DNA of 64,000 nt from Pannonibacter carbonis (GCF_003012935.1 NZ_PUDR01000002.1:124001-188000), one strand, 5' to 3'. Positions 25,086-35,450 are shown, numbered from the stretch's first letter. Numbers and translations are program-made. Notes: generated by a model not told the origin, from the letters alone.

Positions 25086-25778
25086 ATGTTCGCAAAAGCA
25101 AAGATCAAGTTCGAGGCGCTCGACCTGCCGGATCGGGTCAGCATGCCGGATGAGGCAATGGAAAGCGCGGCGCGCGGCTTCTACGAGCACGTGAAGAAAC
25201 GGCATACGGTGCGTGACTTCTCGGACCGGCCCGTGCCGCGCAAGGTGATCGAGGACTGCATTCGCGCCGCCGGCACCGCGCCGTCGGGGGCCAACCACCA
25301 GCCCTGGCATTTCGTGGCCATTGCCAATCCGGAGTTCAAGCACCAGATCCGGCTTGCCGCCGAGGAGGAGGAGAAGGCCTTCTACGCCGGTGGCGCGGGG
25401 GATGAGTGGCTGCAGGCGCTGGAGCCGATCGGCACCAATGCGGACAAGCCGCATCTGGACATCGCGCCCTGGCTGATCGTGGTGTTTGCACAGCGGTGGG
25501 GCCAGTTCGACGATGGCACGCGCTTCAAGAACTACTACGTGCCGGAAAGCGTCGGCATTGCCTGCGGCTTCCTGCTGACCGCGCTGCACACGGCGGGGCT
25601 GGTGGCGCTGACACACACGCCGAACCCGATGAAATTCCTGAACGGATTGCTGGGCCGGCCGGAGTCCGAAAAGCCGATCATGATCATTGCGGTTGGGCAC
25701 CCGGCTGAGGATGCCAAGGTGCCGGCGGTGGCCAAGCTGAAGAAGCCGCTGGAGGAAATCCTGACCGTGGCGGAGTAG
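25086..25778 (+). CDS. Nitroreductase-family protein, iodotyrosine-deiodinase-like
   Basis: 230 aa from MFAKAKIKFEAL, with GGGGAGG upstream. FMN-binding start RRHTVRDFSDRPV-like (KKRHTVRDFSDRPVP), then GTAPSGANHQPWHFVAI, and the lid region EEEEKAFYAGGAGDEW followed by NYYVPESVGIACGFLLTALH, a pattern typical of the iodotyrosine deiodinase branch of nitroreductases. These enzymes reduce halogenated phenols such as halotyrosines with FMN. Near MoaF and HpaD this would fit handling of halogenated tyrosine/tyramine derivatives; this is inference. Confidence 0.82.
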   Translation: MFAKAKIKFEALDLPDRVSMPDEAMESAARGFYEHVKKRHTVRDFSDRPVPRKVIEDCIRAAGTAPSGANHQPWHFVAIANPEFKHQIRLAAEEEEKAFYAGGAGDEWLQALEPIGTNADKPHLDIAPWLIVVFAQRWGQFDDGTRFKNYYVPESVGIACGFLLTALHTAGLVALTHTPNPMKFLNGLLGRPESEKPIMIIAVGHPAEDAKVPAVAKLKKPLEEILTVAE

Positions 25779-25821
25779 GCGGGTCGGAGCAAGCCTTTGG
25801 TTTGCGCCTCTCACTCGTCTC

Positions 25822-25960
25822 GTCATGCCATGGCTCGACCATGGCATCCATGCCGTGACACTTCCGCGCTGGAAGGCATGAAGATGGATATTCTGGCTTC
25901 GTGATCCATGCCGGAGGTGAGTCAACGGCATGGATGCCATGATCAAGTCATGGCATGACG
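25822..25960. repeat. Inverted pair of hairpins in the nitroreductase/SelA-like gap
   Basis: Hairpin ATGCCATGG-CTCGA-CCATGGCAT (25825-25847) and hairpin ATGCCATGA-TCAAG-TCATGGCAT (25934-25956) belong to two 38-39 nt arms that are imperfect inverted copies of each other (GTCATGCCATG... to ...CCATGCCGTGAC). The 310-nt gap between converging genes holds no credible gene. This is a REP-doublet arrangement. Confidence 0.75.
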
Positions 25961-26088
25961 GCAGGGGTAACGGAGGCAGCCTCGGGTGCAGGCGGGCCCC
26001 CAATCGATGAGATGACCGAGGGCCGTGCTGCGAGAAAGCCCGAATGACCGTTCAGAAGTTACGCGGCAATGCGGGTGCGAGGCCCGGA

Positions 26089-27312
26089 TCAGAACAGATC
26101 CGGGTTGAGATAGGTCGCGATGCCGCCGTTGCGGTGGGCTGTGACGTCGGGCTCCGGCAGCTCGCCGGCACGGGCTCGGGTCAGGACTTTCACCAGGCTT
26201 TCGGCCACGATCTCGGCATCGCCGTCATGGAGATTGCAGGGATCAAGCTGGATCCAGCCGAGTTCGACTTCGTGGTCACGCAGGATCACCGGAATGTCGA
26301 GCGAGGCCATTGCCTTGACGATCGCCAGTGCGCTCGCGCCGAGGGTCTTGGCGGAAATGTCCAGGCGCAGACGGTCGAGCGGGTTACCGGTCGGATCCGG
26401 ATTGCGGCGTGCGGTCACACCCGGGAATGGTGCGACGGCACTTTGCCAGAGATCAAGGGCAGCCTGTTCGCGGGCGAGTATGCCCTCGTGATCCCGGGTC
26501 TTCCAGGCATTGAGCGCGGCCATGACGCCCCAGATGCTTTCCTTGCCAACCTTCATGCCGCGGCCAATGCCGATGTTCTGGAGGTAGGCAGCCCGAACAA
26601 GATCGCGGCGCCCGGCAACGATGCCGGACGTCGGACCACCGAGGAACTTGTGACCGGAATAGATGCCAATGTCCGCGCCCGCCTTGAGGAAGGCACCGAG
26701 ATCGTATTCGGACGCGCCGTCGACGATGACAGGAACACCATGGGAATGCGCAATGGCTACAAAACGGTCCAGCGGGATCTGGCCGTATTCGACGACATGA
26801 TGGGAGACGACATACAGTGCCGCAACGACATCTCCGCCGGCGAGCGCGTGTTCGAGCTGGTGATCCAGCGCCTGGGTCGACTGGCCGACCGGAACCGGAA
26901 CGGCGCCGGTGAGGCGGATCGACTGGTCAACGGCGGCGCCGTAGTGGCACATGTGGCCAAGCTGGATGGCGACCTTGTTCTTCATGCCGGTGGCATCGGG
27001 CAGCTGTTCGGCCCGGCCGGGGTTCAGTCCGGTCATGGTGCCGGCAATCGTCAGGGCAATGCCGGCAGCCGCAGAGGCGGTGATGAAACCGGCTTCGGCG
27101 CCGGTCATCTCGGCAATCAGCTGGCTGGCCTCGCGCTGCAGCTTGTGCATGGGGACGAAGCGGGGAGCGATCTCCTGCATCGCCGCGATGGCTTCCGGCA
27201 CCATGATCGAAGCCCCGAGGCTGGTCATGGTACCATTTACATTTATCACCCGGGGTAGAACCGAGAGGTCGAGACCCGAGCCGGAGTTGCGCCTGTCATT
27301 CATTTCGAGCAT
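26089..27312 (-). CDS. SelA-like PLP-dependent enzyme (D-glucosaminate-6-phosphate ammonia-lyase-like family)
   Basis: 407 aa fold-type I PLP enzyme. The Schiff-base lysine is K222 in IYSGHKFLGGPTSGI and the pyridine-binding aspartate D198 in PVIVDGASEYDL. The protein resembles the selenocysteine synthase-related family that includes DgaE, which removes ammonia from amino sugar acids; it lacks the bacterial SelA N-terminal tRNA-binding domain. Divergent from the IclR gene by 62 nt. The EF_0837-type amidohydrolase encoded at 30647 is a known neighbour type of this family in other bacteria. Confidence 0.8.
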   Translation of the reverse strand: MLEMNDRRNSGSGLDLSVLPRVINVNGTMTSLGASIMVPEAIAAMQEIAPRFVPMHKLQREASQLIAEMTGAEAGFITASAAAGIALTIAGTMTGLNPGRAEQLPDATGMKNKVAIQLGHMCHYGAAVDQSIRLTGAVPVPVGQSTQALDHQLEHALAGGDVVAALYVVSHHVVEYGQIPLDRFVAIAHSHGVPVIVDGASEYDLGAFLKAGADIGIYSGHKFLGGPTSGIVAGRRDLVRAAYLQNIGIGRGMKVGKESIWGVMAALNAWKTRDHEGILAREQAALDLWQSAVAPFPGVTARRNPDPTGNPLDRLRLDISAKTLGASALAIVKAMASLDIPVILRDHEVELGWIQLDPCNLHDGDAEIVAESLVKVLTRARAGELPEPDVTAHRNGGIATYLNPDLF

Positions 27313-27337
27313 GATCCCGCTATCGTGGAATAGATTA

Positions 27338-27361
27338 CGTTGTAAAAGAACAAATGTTCTC
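27338..27361 (+). promoter_or_regulatory. Candidate IclR operator in the SelA-like/IclR intergenic region
   Basis: The 24-nt run here matches 18 of 24 bases of 35474-35497 ahead of the peptide-binding protein gene. The shared core is GTTRTAARAGAAYAWATGTT. It contains GAAC-AAAT-GTTC, a dyad. It overlaps the position expected for the iclR and selA-like promoters. Confidence 0.55.
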
Positions 27362-27374
27362 CAGGAGTTTTGCA

Positions 27375-28205
27375 GTGACCATCGATCAGACAGCCGAGGC
27401 GAGTGAGAAGGGCGTCAAGTCCCCGCGCAAACGGGCCCATGGCATTGACCGCATGCTGGAAATTCTCGACACGCTGTGCGCCGAGGAACGCGAGCTGACG
27501 TCCTACGAGATCGCCAAGCTCGTCGGCGCACCGATCTCCACCATCTATACGCTTGTTGCCGAAATGGTCGAGCGCGGCTTGCTGAGCCGGCGCGTGGGCA
27601 ACACGGTCTGGCTTGGCCCGCGCACGCTGCGCTATGGCATCGCCTTTGAGAAGGGCACCAACCTGCTGGCGCTGGCACGCCAGGAGATGCACACGCTGGC
27701 GCGGCAACTGGGCGAGACGGTTCAGGTCTGCGTGCGCGATGAGGACATGATGGTCGTGGCCGCCATGGCCGACGGAATCGGGCATTTCCGCGTGACGTCG
27801 GATGTCGGCACCCGCGTGCCGCTGAACTGGACCGCGTCCGGCCGCCTTCTGGTCGGGCATCTGCCGGCAGGCGAGCGGCTGGCGGTGTTTTCCGCCTGCA
27901 ACCGTCCGTCGCCGACCGCCCGGGCCGAAACTGACCCGAGCCGCCTGACGGTGCAGGCCGAGGAGGACTTCAACAACCGCCTGTCGATCCAGATCGGTCA
28001 GTCCGACTATGCTGTCGCCTGCATTGCCTCGCCGATCCGCGACGCGTCCGGGGCTTGCGTTGCGACGATCTCGGTCGTGCTGCCGGAGCAGCGGGCGAAC
28101 GAGCGGCGGGATGAAATCTGCGATGCTGTCCGCGATGCCGCTGCCCTGATCGAAACGCAGGCCGGTGTCGAGCATGGCGGTCAGCGCAAGTCTCATTCCG
28201 GGTGA
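27375..28205 (+). CDS. IclR-family transcriptional regulator
   Basis: 276 aa from GTG 27375 (AGGAG 7 nt upstream; the ATG at 27354 lies ahead of that site and is less likely). N-terminal winged helix RMLEILDTLCAEERELTSYEIAKLVGAPISTIYTLVAEMVERGLL, then an IclR effector domain with TASGRLLVGHLP and ASPIRDASGACVATISVV. Divergent from the SelA-like gene and convergent with ridA, overlapping it by 13 nt at their 3' ends. Probably controls both the SelA-like gene and the transporter operon via the shared 24-nt element. Confidence 0.88.
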   Translation: MTIDQTAEASEKGVKSPRKRAHGIDRMLEILDTLCAEERELTSYEIAKLVGAPISTIYTLVAEMVERGLLSRRVGNTVWLGPRTLRYGIAFEKGTNLLALARQEMHTLARQLGETVQVCVRDEDMMVVAAMADGIGHFRVTSDVGTRVPLNWTASGRLLVGHLPAGERLAVFSACNRPSPTARAETDPSRLTVQAEEDFNNRLSIQIGQSDYAVACIASPIRDASGACVATISVVLPEQRANERRDEICDAVRDAAALIETQAGVEHGGQRKSHSG

Positions 28206-28665
28206 ACCAGGAACACAGCCTCGACTTCCACGGTGATCTGCCGAGGCAGCGAGGCGACGCCGAAGGACGACCGGGCATGGCGGCCAGCCGCCGGCCCGAA
28301 CACCTCCATGAAGAGGTCTGAACAGCCGTTGATGACGGCGGGGTGGTCGCAGAACGTGTCGATTGCGTTGACCATGCCGAGGACCTTCACGACACGGCGG
28401 AAGCGCGTCCAGCCGCCGAGTTCGGCGTGTACGGCTGACAGGATGTTCATGCCGACAAGGCGGGCGTGGGCATAGGCTTCCTCGACACTGACGTCCCGCC
28501 CGACCTTGCCGGTGTGCAGGCTGCCGTCGAGTTCGACGGGACCCTGGCCGGAGATGTAGAGCAGATTATCGACCAGCAACGCATTGGCGAAGGTGCCGAT
28601 CGGCGTCGGCGGCGCAAGGGGGATGCCGGTACCGGCCAGGCGCTCGGAAATCTCGATGGGTGTGA

Positions 28666-28672
<7 letters not shown>
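28193..28672 (-). CDS. RidA-family (YjgF/YER057c/UK114) protein
   Basis: 159 aa from MLITPIEISERLAGTGIPL. The block LLYISGQGPVELDGSLHTGKVGRDVSVEEAYAHARL and the end RSSFGVASLPRQITVEVEAVF mark the RidA superfamily; the 150+ length and VEVEAVF ending suit the RidA-like group rather than archetypal 128-aa RidA, which has an Arg that deaminates 2-aminoacrylate. Last gene of the peptide-transport operon; start overlaps the preceding ATPase stop by 7 nt. May hydrolyse enamine/imine intermediates formed by the SelA-like PLP enzyme. Confidence 0.85.
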
Positions 28673-29630
<958 letters not shown>

Positions 29631-29634
<4 letters not shown>

Positions 29635-30650
29635 GCGCTTTGCCTCATCTTCCAGCAGCGGGTCATGTGGTCGGCACCAAGCGCCGCCAGCCGTGCCGGC
29701 TCGCGGCAGGTCGGTTCGCTGCTGGCGCAGCGCGGCGCAAAACTGCAGCCGACGGGCAAATCAACAGGCGAGGGCACGGAGCCGGGAATGGCCGTCAGCG
29801 GCAGCCGGCTGCCATCGGCGGCAAAACCACGGGCAGCGCTCGGGATCGAGCCGAGCAGACCTGTGGTATAGGGATGGCTCGGCTTGGCAAACAGGGGGCG
29901 GACGGCGCCCTGCTCGACAACCTCACCCGCATACATGACGGCAACCTCGTCGGCCATCTCCGCCACCACACCCATGTCGTGGGTGATGAACAGGATCGAC
30001 ATGCCGAGATCCTTTTGCAGCCGTTGCATCAGGCGCAGGATCTGGGCCTGGATGGTCACGTCCAGCGCCGTCGTCGGCTCATCGGCGATCAAGAGGCGCG
30101 GATTGCAGGCGAGCGCAACGGCGATCATCACGCGCTGACGCATGCCGCCGGACATGGAATGGGGATAGTCCCACATGCGCCGGGCAGCGGCCGGGATCTC
30201 GACCAGCTCCAGCAGCTCCCGCACCCGGGTCTGCAGCGCCTGGCCCTTCAGGCCGAGGTGCAGCGTCAGCATCTCGCCGATCTGGTCACCGACCCGCATC
30301 AAGGGGTTGAGCGAGCTCATCGGCTCCTGGAAGATCATCGAGATCTCGCCGCCACGCACGCCGCGCATGGTGCGGGCGTCGGCCTTGGCAAGGTCGAGAA
30401 TCTCACCCGCGCGGGTGCGGTACAGGACCGAGCCGCCGACGATCTGGCCCGGTGAGGACAGAAGACGCAGGATGGACAGCGAGGTGACCGACTTGCCGGA
30501 GCCGGACTCGCCCACCAACGCGAGGGTCTTGCCCTCGCGCAGGGTGAAGGTGACGTCCCGAAGCGCCGGAACGGTCCGGCTCTTGAAGATGAAGGAGGTC
30601 GAGAGATTGTCGACCTTCAGGACGATGTCGGGCGAGAGTTCCGCTGTCAT
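29631..30650 (-). CDS. Dipeptide/oligopeptide ABC transporter ATPase (DppD/OppD type)
   Basis: 339 aa from [10 protein letters not shown]; the start is fixed by a 4-nt ATGA overlap with the amidohydrolase stop at 30647-30650. Walker A GESGSGKS, signature [15 protein letters not shown], Walker [16 protein letters not shown]-loop [21 protein letters not shown] and a cysteine-rich tail ([15 protein letters not shown]). Powers import with the DppF-type partner. Confidence 0.92.
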
Positions 30651-31759
30651 GTCTTCCTCCGCCGCGCCGCATAGATCTCTGTGCCCAGCACGGCATGCTT
30701 GGGCAGGAACACCTTCGACAGGCGGCTGTGGTTGCCCATGCTGTCGGAAACCGGCTCGTCGGCGTCTTCGATGGTGAAGACGGTGAAGTCGGCACGGTCG
30801 CCAATGCCCGGCTCGCCGAGGCCCATGACGGAGCGCGGGTTGGTGGTGATGCCGGTGATGCACTGCTCGAGGGTGAGGCCGGCCATCATCAGCTTGGACA
30901 CGGTCGTCGCAAGGTCATGCACCGGACCGTCGATGTTGTTCTGGTGCAGGTCGGTCGAGATGGAGAAGGGGATCAGGCCTTCGCCGATGGCGCGCTGGGC
31001 AACGGCGAAGTTGTAGGAAGCGGCGCCATGGCCGACATCCATGCGCACGCCGGAGCCGGCGATATCCTTGGCCATCTGCATCAGGGCGGGCGTGTCGGTG
31101 ATGGAGCCGGTGCGCTTGCCGTTGAAGCAGTGGGTGACGATGTCGCCCTCGGTGAGGATGGCGAAGACTTCGTCGATCATCGGCAGCGGCTCGCCGACAT
31201 GCACCATCAGCGGCAGGCCGCAGATTTCGGCAACACGCTTGGCGATCTTGGCCGGGCCGATGCCCCAGGCGCCCGTGATGACGCCGCTGGCGCGGACCTT
31301 GATGCCGCAGATCACGTCGCGGTTCGCCTCGACGACGGCCAGCGTCCGGTCGACGTCGACGAAGCGCAGGTCAACCAGTTCCGGCACGCGGTTGCAGGCG
31401 ACGATGCCGATGGAGCCGATGTTGAGGAAGGCTCTCACCGTCTCCGGCTGCTTCTCGATGACATATTCGCGCAGACCATGGAACGCCGCCTCGCCGGAGG
31501 ACCCGGCGTCCGCCATCGCGGTCACACCATGCGAAACGCCGCAATAGTCGGCACGCACGGAAATGTCGGTGCCGCCATACCAGACATGCACGTGCAGGTC
31601 GGCCCAGCCCGGCGACAGGTAGGCGCCGCCCAGATCGATGGTCTCGGCCCCGGCCACCGGCGCGGCAACGATCCGGCCGTTGGCATCGATGTGGAGCGCG
31701 GCACCCGGGTTGCGGGCAAAACCGATGGCGCGGAAATTGGTGAGGGTACGGGCAGTCAT
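30647..31759 (-). CDS. Amidohydrolase, EF_0837/AHA_3915 type (deacetylase-like)
   Basis: 370 aa from MTARTLTNFRAIG. A metal-dependent TIM-barrel hydrolase: HVHVW (first HxH), Lys in GIKVRASGVI (candidate carboxylated lysine), MVHVGEP and VTHCFNG for metal ligands, DVGHGAASYNF, and STDLHQNN. The small beta-sandwich with FLPKHAVLG surrounds it. This subgroup is known to sit beside SelA-like PLP enzymes in diverse bacteria; here it is embedded between permease and ATPase genes of a peptide importer with 4-nt overlaps. Likely removes an N-acyl group or opens a cyclic amide of the imported compound. Confidence 0.82.
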   Translation of the reverse strand: MTARTLTNFRAIGFARNPGAALHIDANGRIVAAPVAGAETIDLGGAYLSPGWADLHVHVWYGGTDISVRADYCGVSHGVTAMADAGSSGEAAFHGLREYVIEKQPETVRAFLNIGSIGIVACNRVPELVDLRFVDVDRTLAVVEANRDVICGIKVRASGVITGAWGIGPAKIAKRVAEICGLPLMVHVGEPLPMIDEVFAILTEGDIVTHCFNGKRTGSITDTPALMQMAKDIAGSGVRMDVGHGAASYNFAVAQRAIGEGLIPFSISTDLHQNNIDGPVHDLATTVSKLMMAGLTLEQCITGITTNPRSVMGLGEPGIGDRADFTVFTIEDADEPVSDSMGNHSRLSKVFLPKHAVLGTEIYAARRRKT

Positions 31760-31763
31760 GGTC

Positions 31764-32624
31764 TCAAAGGTCCTTGGAGAGGCGCGGATCGAGGGCATCG
31801 CGCAGGCCGTCACCGGCGATCTGCAGCGACAGGACGGACAGCGTGATGGCCAGGCCCGGGAAGAGGATCAGCCAGTCGGCGGTGCCAATATACTGCCGGC
31901 CGCCGTTGATCATCGAGCCCCAGGTCGGGGTGGAGGGATCGACGCCGACGCCGAGGAAGGAGAGGCCCGCCTCGGCCAGCATCGAATAGGCAAAGATGAA
32001 GGTCGCCTGCACTATCACGGGCGAGACCATGTTGCGCAGGATATGGTGCACGAGGATGCGCCAGGTGGAGGTGCCGAGTGCCCGGGCCGCTTCCACATAG
32101 GGAAGCTCGCGGATGACCAGTGTTGCCGCACGCACGACACGGGCGACGCGCGGGGCATAAACGATGGACAGCGCCAGGATCAGGTTGGCGAGCGAGCCAC
32201 CGAGGACCGCCACCAGCGAGATCGCCAGAAGAATGTCCGGGAAGGCCATCATCGCGTCGACCAGCCGGCTGACCGGCGCGTCGAGCTTGCGGAAGAAACC
32301 GCCGGTGAGGCCAAGGACGATGCCGATGATCGACGCCAGTACGGCGGTGCCGATGCCCACGATCAGCGACACGCGCCCGGCGTAGATCAGCCGGGTGAAG
32401 ACATCGCGGCCGAACTCATCCGTGCCGAACCACCACTCCGCACTCGGCGGCTTGAGGCGGTTGCGCACGGACATCACGCCCGGATCATGCGGGGCGATGA
32501 CATCGGCAAAGACGGCGGCAAACAGCACGACTGCCAGGATGGCAAGCCCGAGGGCCACCGACCGGCGCTGGATGAGCACCTTGAACAGGCTGGGAGCAGC
32601 GACTGCCGCGGAAGCACCGGCCAT
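31764..32624 (-). CDS. Dipeptide-type ABC transporter permease (DppC/OppC)
   Basis: 286 aa, about six membrane helices, N-terminal OppC-like helix (VALGLAILAVVLFAAVFADVIAPHDPG), the FGTDEFGRDVFTRLIYAGRVSL entry to the permease domain and the EAA coupling loop (YVEAARALGTSTWRILVHHILRN). Lies 13 nt after dppB and 4 nt before the amidohydrolase. Confidence 0.92.
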   Translation of the reverse strand: MAGASAAVAAPSLFKVLIQRRSVALGLAILAVVLFAAVFADVIAPHDPGVMSVRNRLKPPSAEWWFGTDEFGRDVFTRLIYAGRVSLIVGIGTAVLASIIGIVLGLTGGFFRKLDAPVSRLVDAMMAFPDILLAISLVAVLGGSLANLILALSIVYAPRVARVVRAATLVIRELPYVEAARALGTSTWRILVHHILRNMVSPVIVQATFIFAYSMLAEAGLSFLGVGVDPSTPTWGSMINGGRQYIGTADWLILFPGLAITLSVLSLQIAGDGLRDALDPRLSKDL

Positions 32625-32637
32625 GACAGGCTCCTTT

Positions 32638-33579
32638 TCAATATTTCACGCGGGGATCGATGGCCAGATACAGCATGTCGATCAGGAAATTGACGAAGAC
32701 ATAAAGCGCAGCCACGACGATCAGCGCGCCCTGGATGGTCGGATAGTCGCGCCTGAGCACCGCACCCACCACCAGCGAGCCGATGCCCGGCAGGTTGAAG
32801 ACACGCTCGGTGACGACGGCACCGGAAATGAGCAGCGCGAAGGTGAGGCCCACCACGGTGACGATCGGGATCAGCGCGTTCTTGAAGGCATGCTTCAGGA
32901 CGACGCGGGACTCGCTCATGCCCTTGGAGCGGGCGGTGCGGACGAAATCCTCCGACAGCACGTCCAGCATCGAGGCGCGGGTGAAGCGGATGATCAGCGC
33001 GGAATTGACGATGCCGAGGACGATGGCCGGCATGATCAGATAGGTCATGCGCTCAAAGAACCCGGCTTCCGGCGGACCGTAGCCGGACACGGGCAGAAGA
33101 CCCAATTTGCTGCCGAGCTGCTGCTGGATGATCAGGCCGAGCCAGAAGGACGGTACTGAGGCAACCAGAATGGCGGTCGACAGGGTGCCCTGGTCGAACA
33201 GCGAGCCGCGGGTGTAGGCGGAGGCAATGCCGACGGGCAGGGCGATGGCGACGGCGATGAGGATCGAGAACAGCGTCAGGAACACGGTCGGTTCCGCGCG
33301 GGCGATCAGAACATCGGCAACCGGCTGGTTGAAGAAGATCGAGGTGCCGAGGTCACCCTGCAGGACGTTGGCGATGAAGCCGAGGTACTGCACGATGATC
33401 GGCTGGTCGAGGCCAAGCCGGCTGCGCAGGGCGGCGATGTCGGCGGCGGTGGCTTCGGGGCCGAGCATCAGGGCAGCCGGGTCGCCCGGCGCGAGGCGGA
33501 CAAGCACGAACACCAGCGTCAGCACGATGAAGATCACCAGTGCCATGCCGGCAAATCGCTTCAGGATGTAGTTGGCCAT
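32638..33579 (-). CDS. Dipeptide-type ABC transporter permease (DppB/OppB)
   Basis: 313 aa, about six membrane helices; ILKRFAGMALVIFIVLTLVFVLVRLAPGDPA start and EAA loop DFVRTARSKGMSESRVVLKHAFKNALIPIVT are standard for DppB. It forms the channel with the DppC-type permease. Separated from the binding-protein gene by a 335-nt gap full of palindromes. Confidence 0.92.
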   Translation of the reverse strand: MANYILKRFAGMALVIFIVLTLVFVLVRLAPGDPAALMLGPEATAADIAALRSRLGLDQPIIVQYLGFIANVLQGDLGTSIFFNQPVADVLIARAEPTVFLTLFSILIAVAIALPVGIASAYTRGSLFDQGTLSTAILVASVPSFWLGLIIQQQLGSKLGLLPVSGYGPPEAGFFERMTYLIMPAIVLGIVNSALIIRFTRASMLDVLSEDFVRTARSKGMSESRVVLKHAFKNALIPIVTVVGLTFALLISGAVVTERVFNLPGIGSLVVGAVLRRDYPTIQGALIVVAALYVFVNFLIDMLYLAIDPRVKY

Positions 33580-33677
33580 GGGCTGGACCTCTGGCGGTGA
33601 AGTTTGGTTTCCAAGGCGACGCCGACGATCGGTTCATCGGCGCTGCGGAACGTCTGGCGATGGTCCTTGCCCCGAGC

Positions 33678-33836
33678 CCTCTCCCCCCTTGAGGGGGAGA
33701 TGCCCCCGTCAGGGGGCAGAGGGGGGTATGCGGACTGTCCGACTTTCGAGAGGTGGCTTTGCGTTGAAGCGCTGCTACCCCCCCCCCCCCCCCTCTGTCT
33801 GCTATCGCAGACATCTCCCCCTCAAGGGGGGAGAGG
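33678..33836. repeat. Composite palindromic element with a 16-C homopolymer
   Basis: Left arm 33678-33727 (CTCCCCCCTTGAGGGGGAGA and GCCCCCGTCAGGGGGC hairpins) and inverted right arm about 33786-33836 (ending ATCTCCCCCTCAAGGGGGGA) flank about 60 nt. The right arm begins with an uninterrupted C16 tract (33778-33793). No gene is seen in the 335-nt gap between the binding-protein and permease genes. Confidence 0.75.
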
Positions 33837-33914
33837 ACCCCCGGGTATGCCCTCAGGACCTGTCGGCGGGGGCATCCCCCGCTGCACAAACAGCAGGGGA
33901 ATCCCAAACGCTCG

Positions 33915-35450
33915 TCAGTTGCCGACCTGTGCGTTCCAGAAGAACGGCCACGGGGTCGGGGCGACGCCGGTGAGGCCCTGCTTCTTGCCCATCAGGGCAT
34001 TGAAGCCGCCAACCTTGTAGAAAGGCACCTCGGTGTAGACGAGCTTCTGCAGATCAGCGAAAGCCGCCTGGCGGGCAATGGGATCGCTTTCGCCGGTCAG
34101 GCGGGCGTAGATCGCATCGCGGTCGGCGTTGGCCCAGCCAATCGGCGAGTTCTCGACATAGAGGTTAGTGAGGGTCGGCTCGGGCAGGAACGGCGAGTGG
34201 GTGATGAAGATGTCCCACAGGTCCGGATTGCCACGGCGCTCGATGAGGGTTGCCCATTCGACGACGTCAAGCTGGACGGTGAAGCCTGCAGCTTCAAGAT
34301 TCACCTTGGCAACTTCCGCCATCTTGAAGTGGAACTCGTACTGGCGCGAGGTCAGGATGCGCAGCGGCTCACCCTTGTAGCCCGCCTTGGCAAGGATTTC
34401 CTTGGCCTTTTCCGGGTTGGCCTGGGCATAGAGCTCCTTGCCCTCTTCGTTGTTCCACGGATACTGTTCCGGGAACAGGGCCGCGTCGACGACGAAGTAC
34501 TTGTCGTCACCAAAGGCGGCGAACAGCATGTCATCCGGCGACAGGGCTGCCTGTACCGCCTGGCGGACGGCAAGCTCGGTGCCCAGGCCCTTGCGCATGT
34601 TGAAGGCAAAGATCGGCCAGCCGAAGGGGCGCAGCAGCACCGGCTCGACGCTGGCACTGTCGGCAAGGCGGCCATAGGCCTCGGTTGGCAGGCTGTCGGC
34701 GAAGGCGAACTGGCCGGAGACCAGACCCTCGACGCGGGTGTTGGCATCAGGCACAGGAACGAAGCGGATTTCGTCCAGCGTCTGCATGCGGGCACCGGAG
34801 CTGCCGCTGGCCGGTTCGGAACGCGACTTGAAACCGTCGAACTTGCCGAGCTGGATGTAGCGGTCCGGCGCATGCTCGATCAGCTTGTAGGGGCCGGTGC
34901 CGACCGTGGCCGACAACTTCTCGCCGAGGATCTCCTGCGGCACCACGATGGCAGCAGAGTTGGAGAAGGCCAGCAGCGACAGGAGCGGCGAGTAAGGCTT
35001 GTTCAGCTTGATCACGACAACGCTCGGGCCTTCGGCCTCGATGCTGTCGATCATGCCGGCGACAGACTTGCCGCGCGCGGCGACGGTGGTCCAGCGCTTC
35101 AGCGAATCCACCACATCGGCGCTGTCCATGGCTGAGCCGTCGTGGAAGGTGATGCCCTCGCGCAGCGGGATCTTGTAGGTCTTGCCGTCCTCGGAAATGA
35201 ACGGCAGCGCGTCGGCCAGCAGCGGCGCGACATCCCAGTTTTCATCGAACGTGTAGAGCGTCTCGTAGAAATGCTGGGTCACGATGCTGACCACGTCGGC
35301 GGTGGACATCATCGGGTCGAGGGTGGGCGGCTCGCCGATAATGGCGACATCCAGCGTGCCGGCGGCGAAGCCGAGGGCTGTGGAGCCAAGGAAGGCGGCG
35401 AGAGTAAACGAGGCAAGGCGGCCGGAACGGCCAGACAGGATCCGGGTCAT
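33915..35450 (-). CDS. Periplasmic dipeptide/oligopeptide-binding protein (SBP family 5)
   Basis: 511 aa with an N-terminal signal peptide to about residue 30 (SFTLAAFLGSTALGFAAG), then the family-5 pattern GEPPTLDPMMSTADVVSIVTQHFYETLY, LREGITFHDGSAMDSADVVDSLKRW and GTGPYKL. Captures the imported ligand in the periplasm and heads the dpp-type operon. The ligand is probably a peptide or N-acylated amino compound given the amidohydrolase in the operon. Confidence 0.9.
   Translation of the reverse strand: MTRILSGRSGRLASFTLAAFLGSTALGFAAGTLDVAIIGEPPTLDPMMSTADVVSIVTQHFYETLYTFDENWDVAPLLADALPFISEDGKTYKIPLREGITFHDGSAMDSADVVDSLKRWTTVAARGKSVAGMIDSIEAEGPSVVVIKLNKPYSPLLSLLAFSNSAAIVVPQEILGEKLSATVGTGPYKLIEHAPDRYIQLGKFDGFKSRSEPASGSSGARMQTLDEIRFVPVPDANTRVEGLVSGQFAFADSLPTEAYGRLADSASVEPVLLRPFGWPIFAFNMRKGLGTELAVRQAVQAALSPDDMLFAAFGDDKYFVVDAALFPEQYPWNNEEGKELYAQANPEKAKEILAKAGYKGEPLRILTSRQYEFHFKMAEVAKVNLEAAGFTVQLDVVEWATLIERRGNPDLWDIFITHSPFLPEPTLTNLYVENSPIGWANADRDAIYARLTGESDPIARQAAFADLQKLVYTEVPFYKVGGFNALMGKKQGLTGVAPTPWPFFWNAQVGN

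Noticed and set aside
24939-26003. N-terminal 355-residue extension of the SDR at 24174-24938
   Set aside because: It is antisense to the nitroreductase and repeats and has shadow composition; the SDR fold starts at 24938 or 24917.
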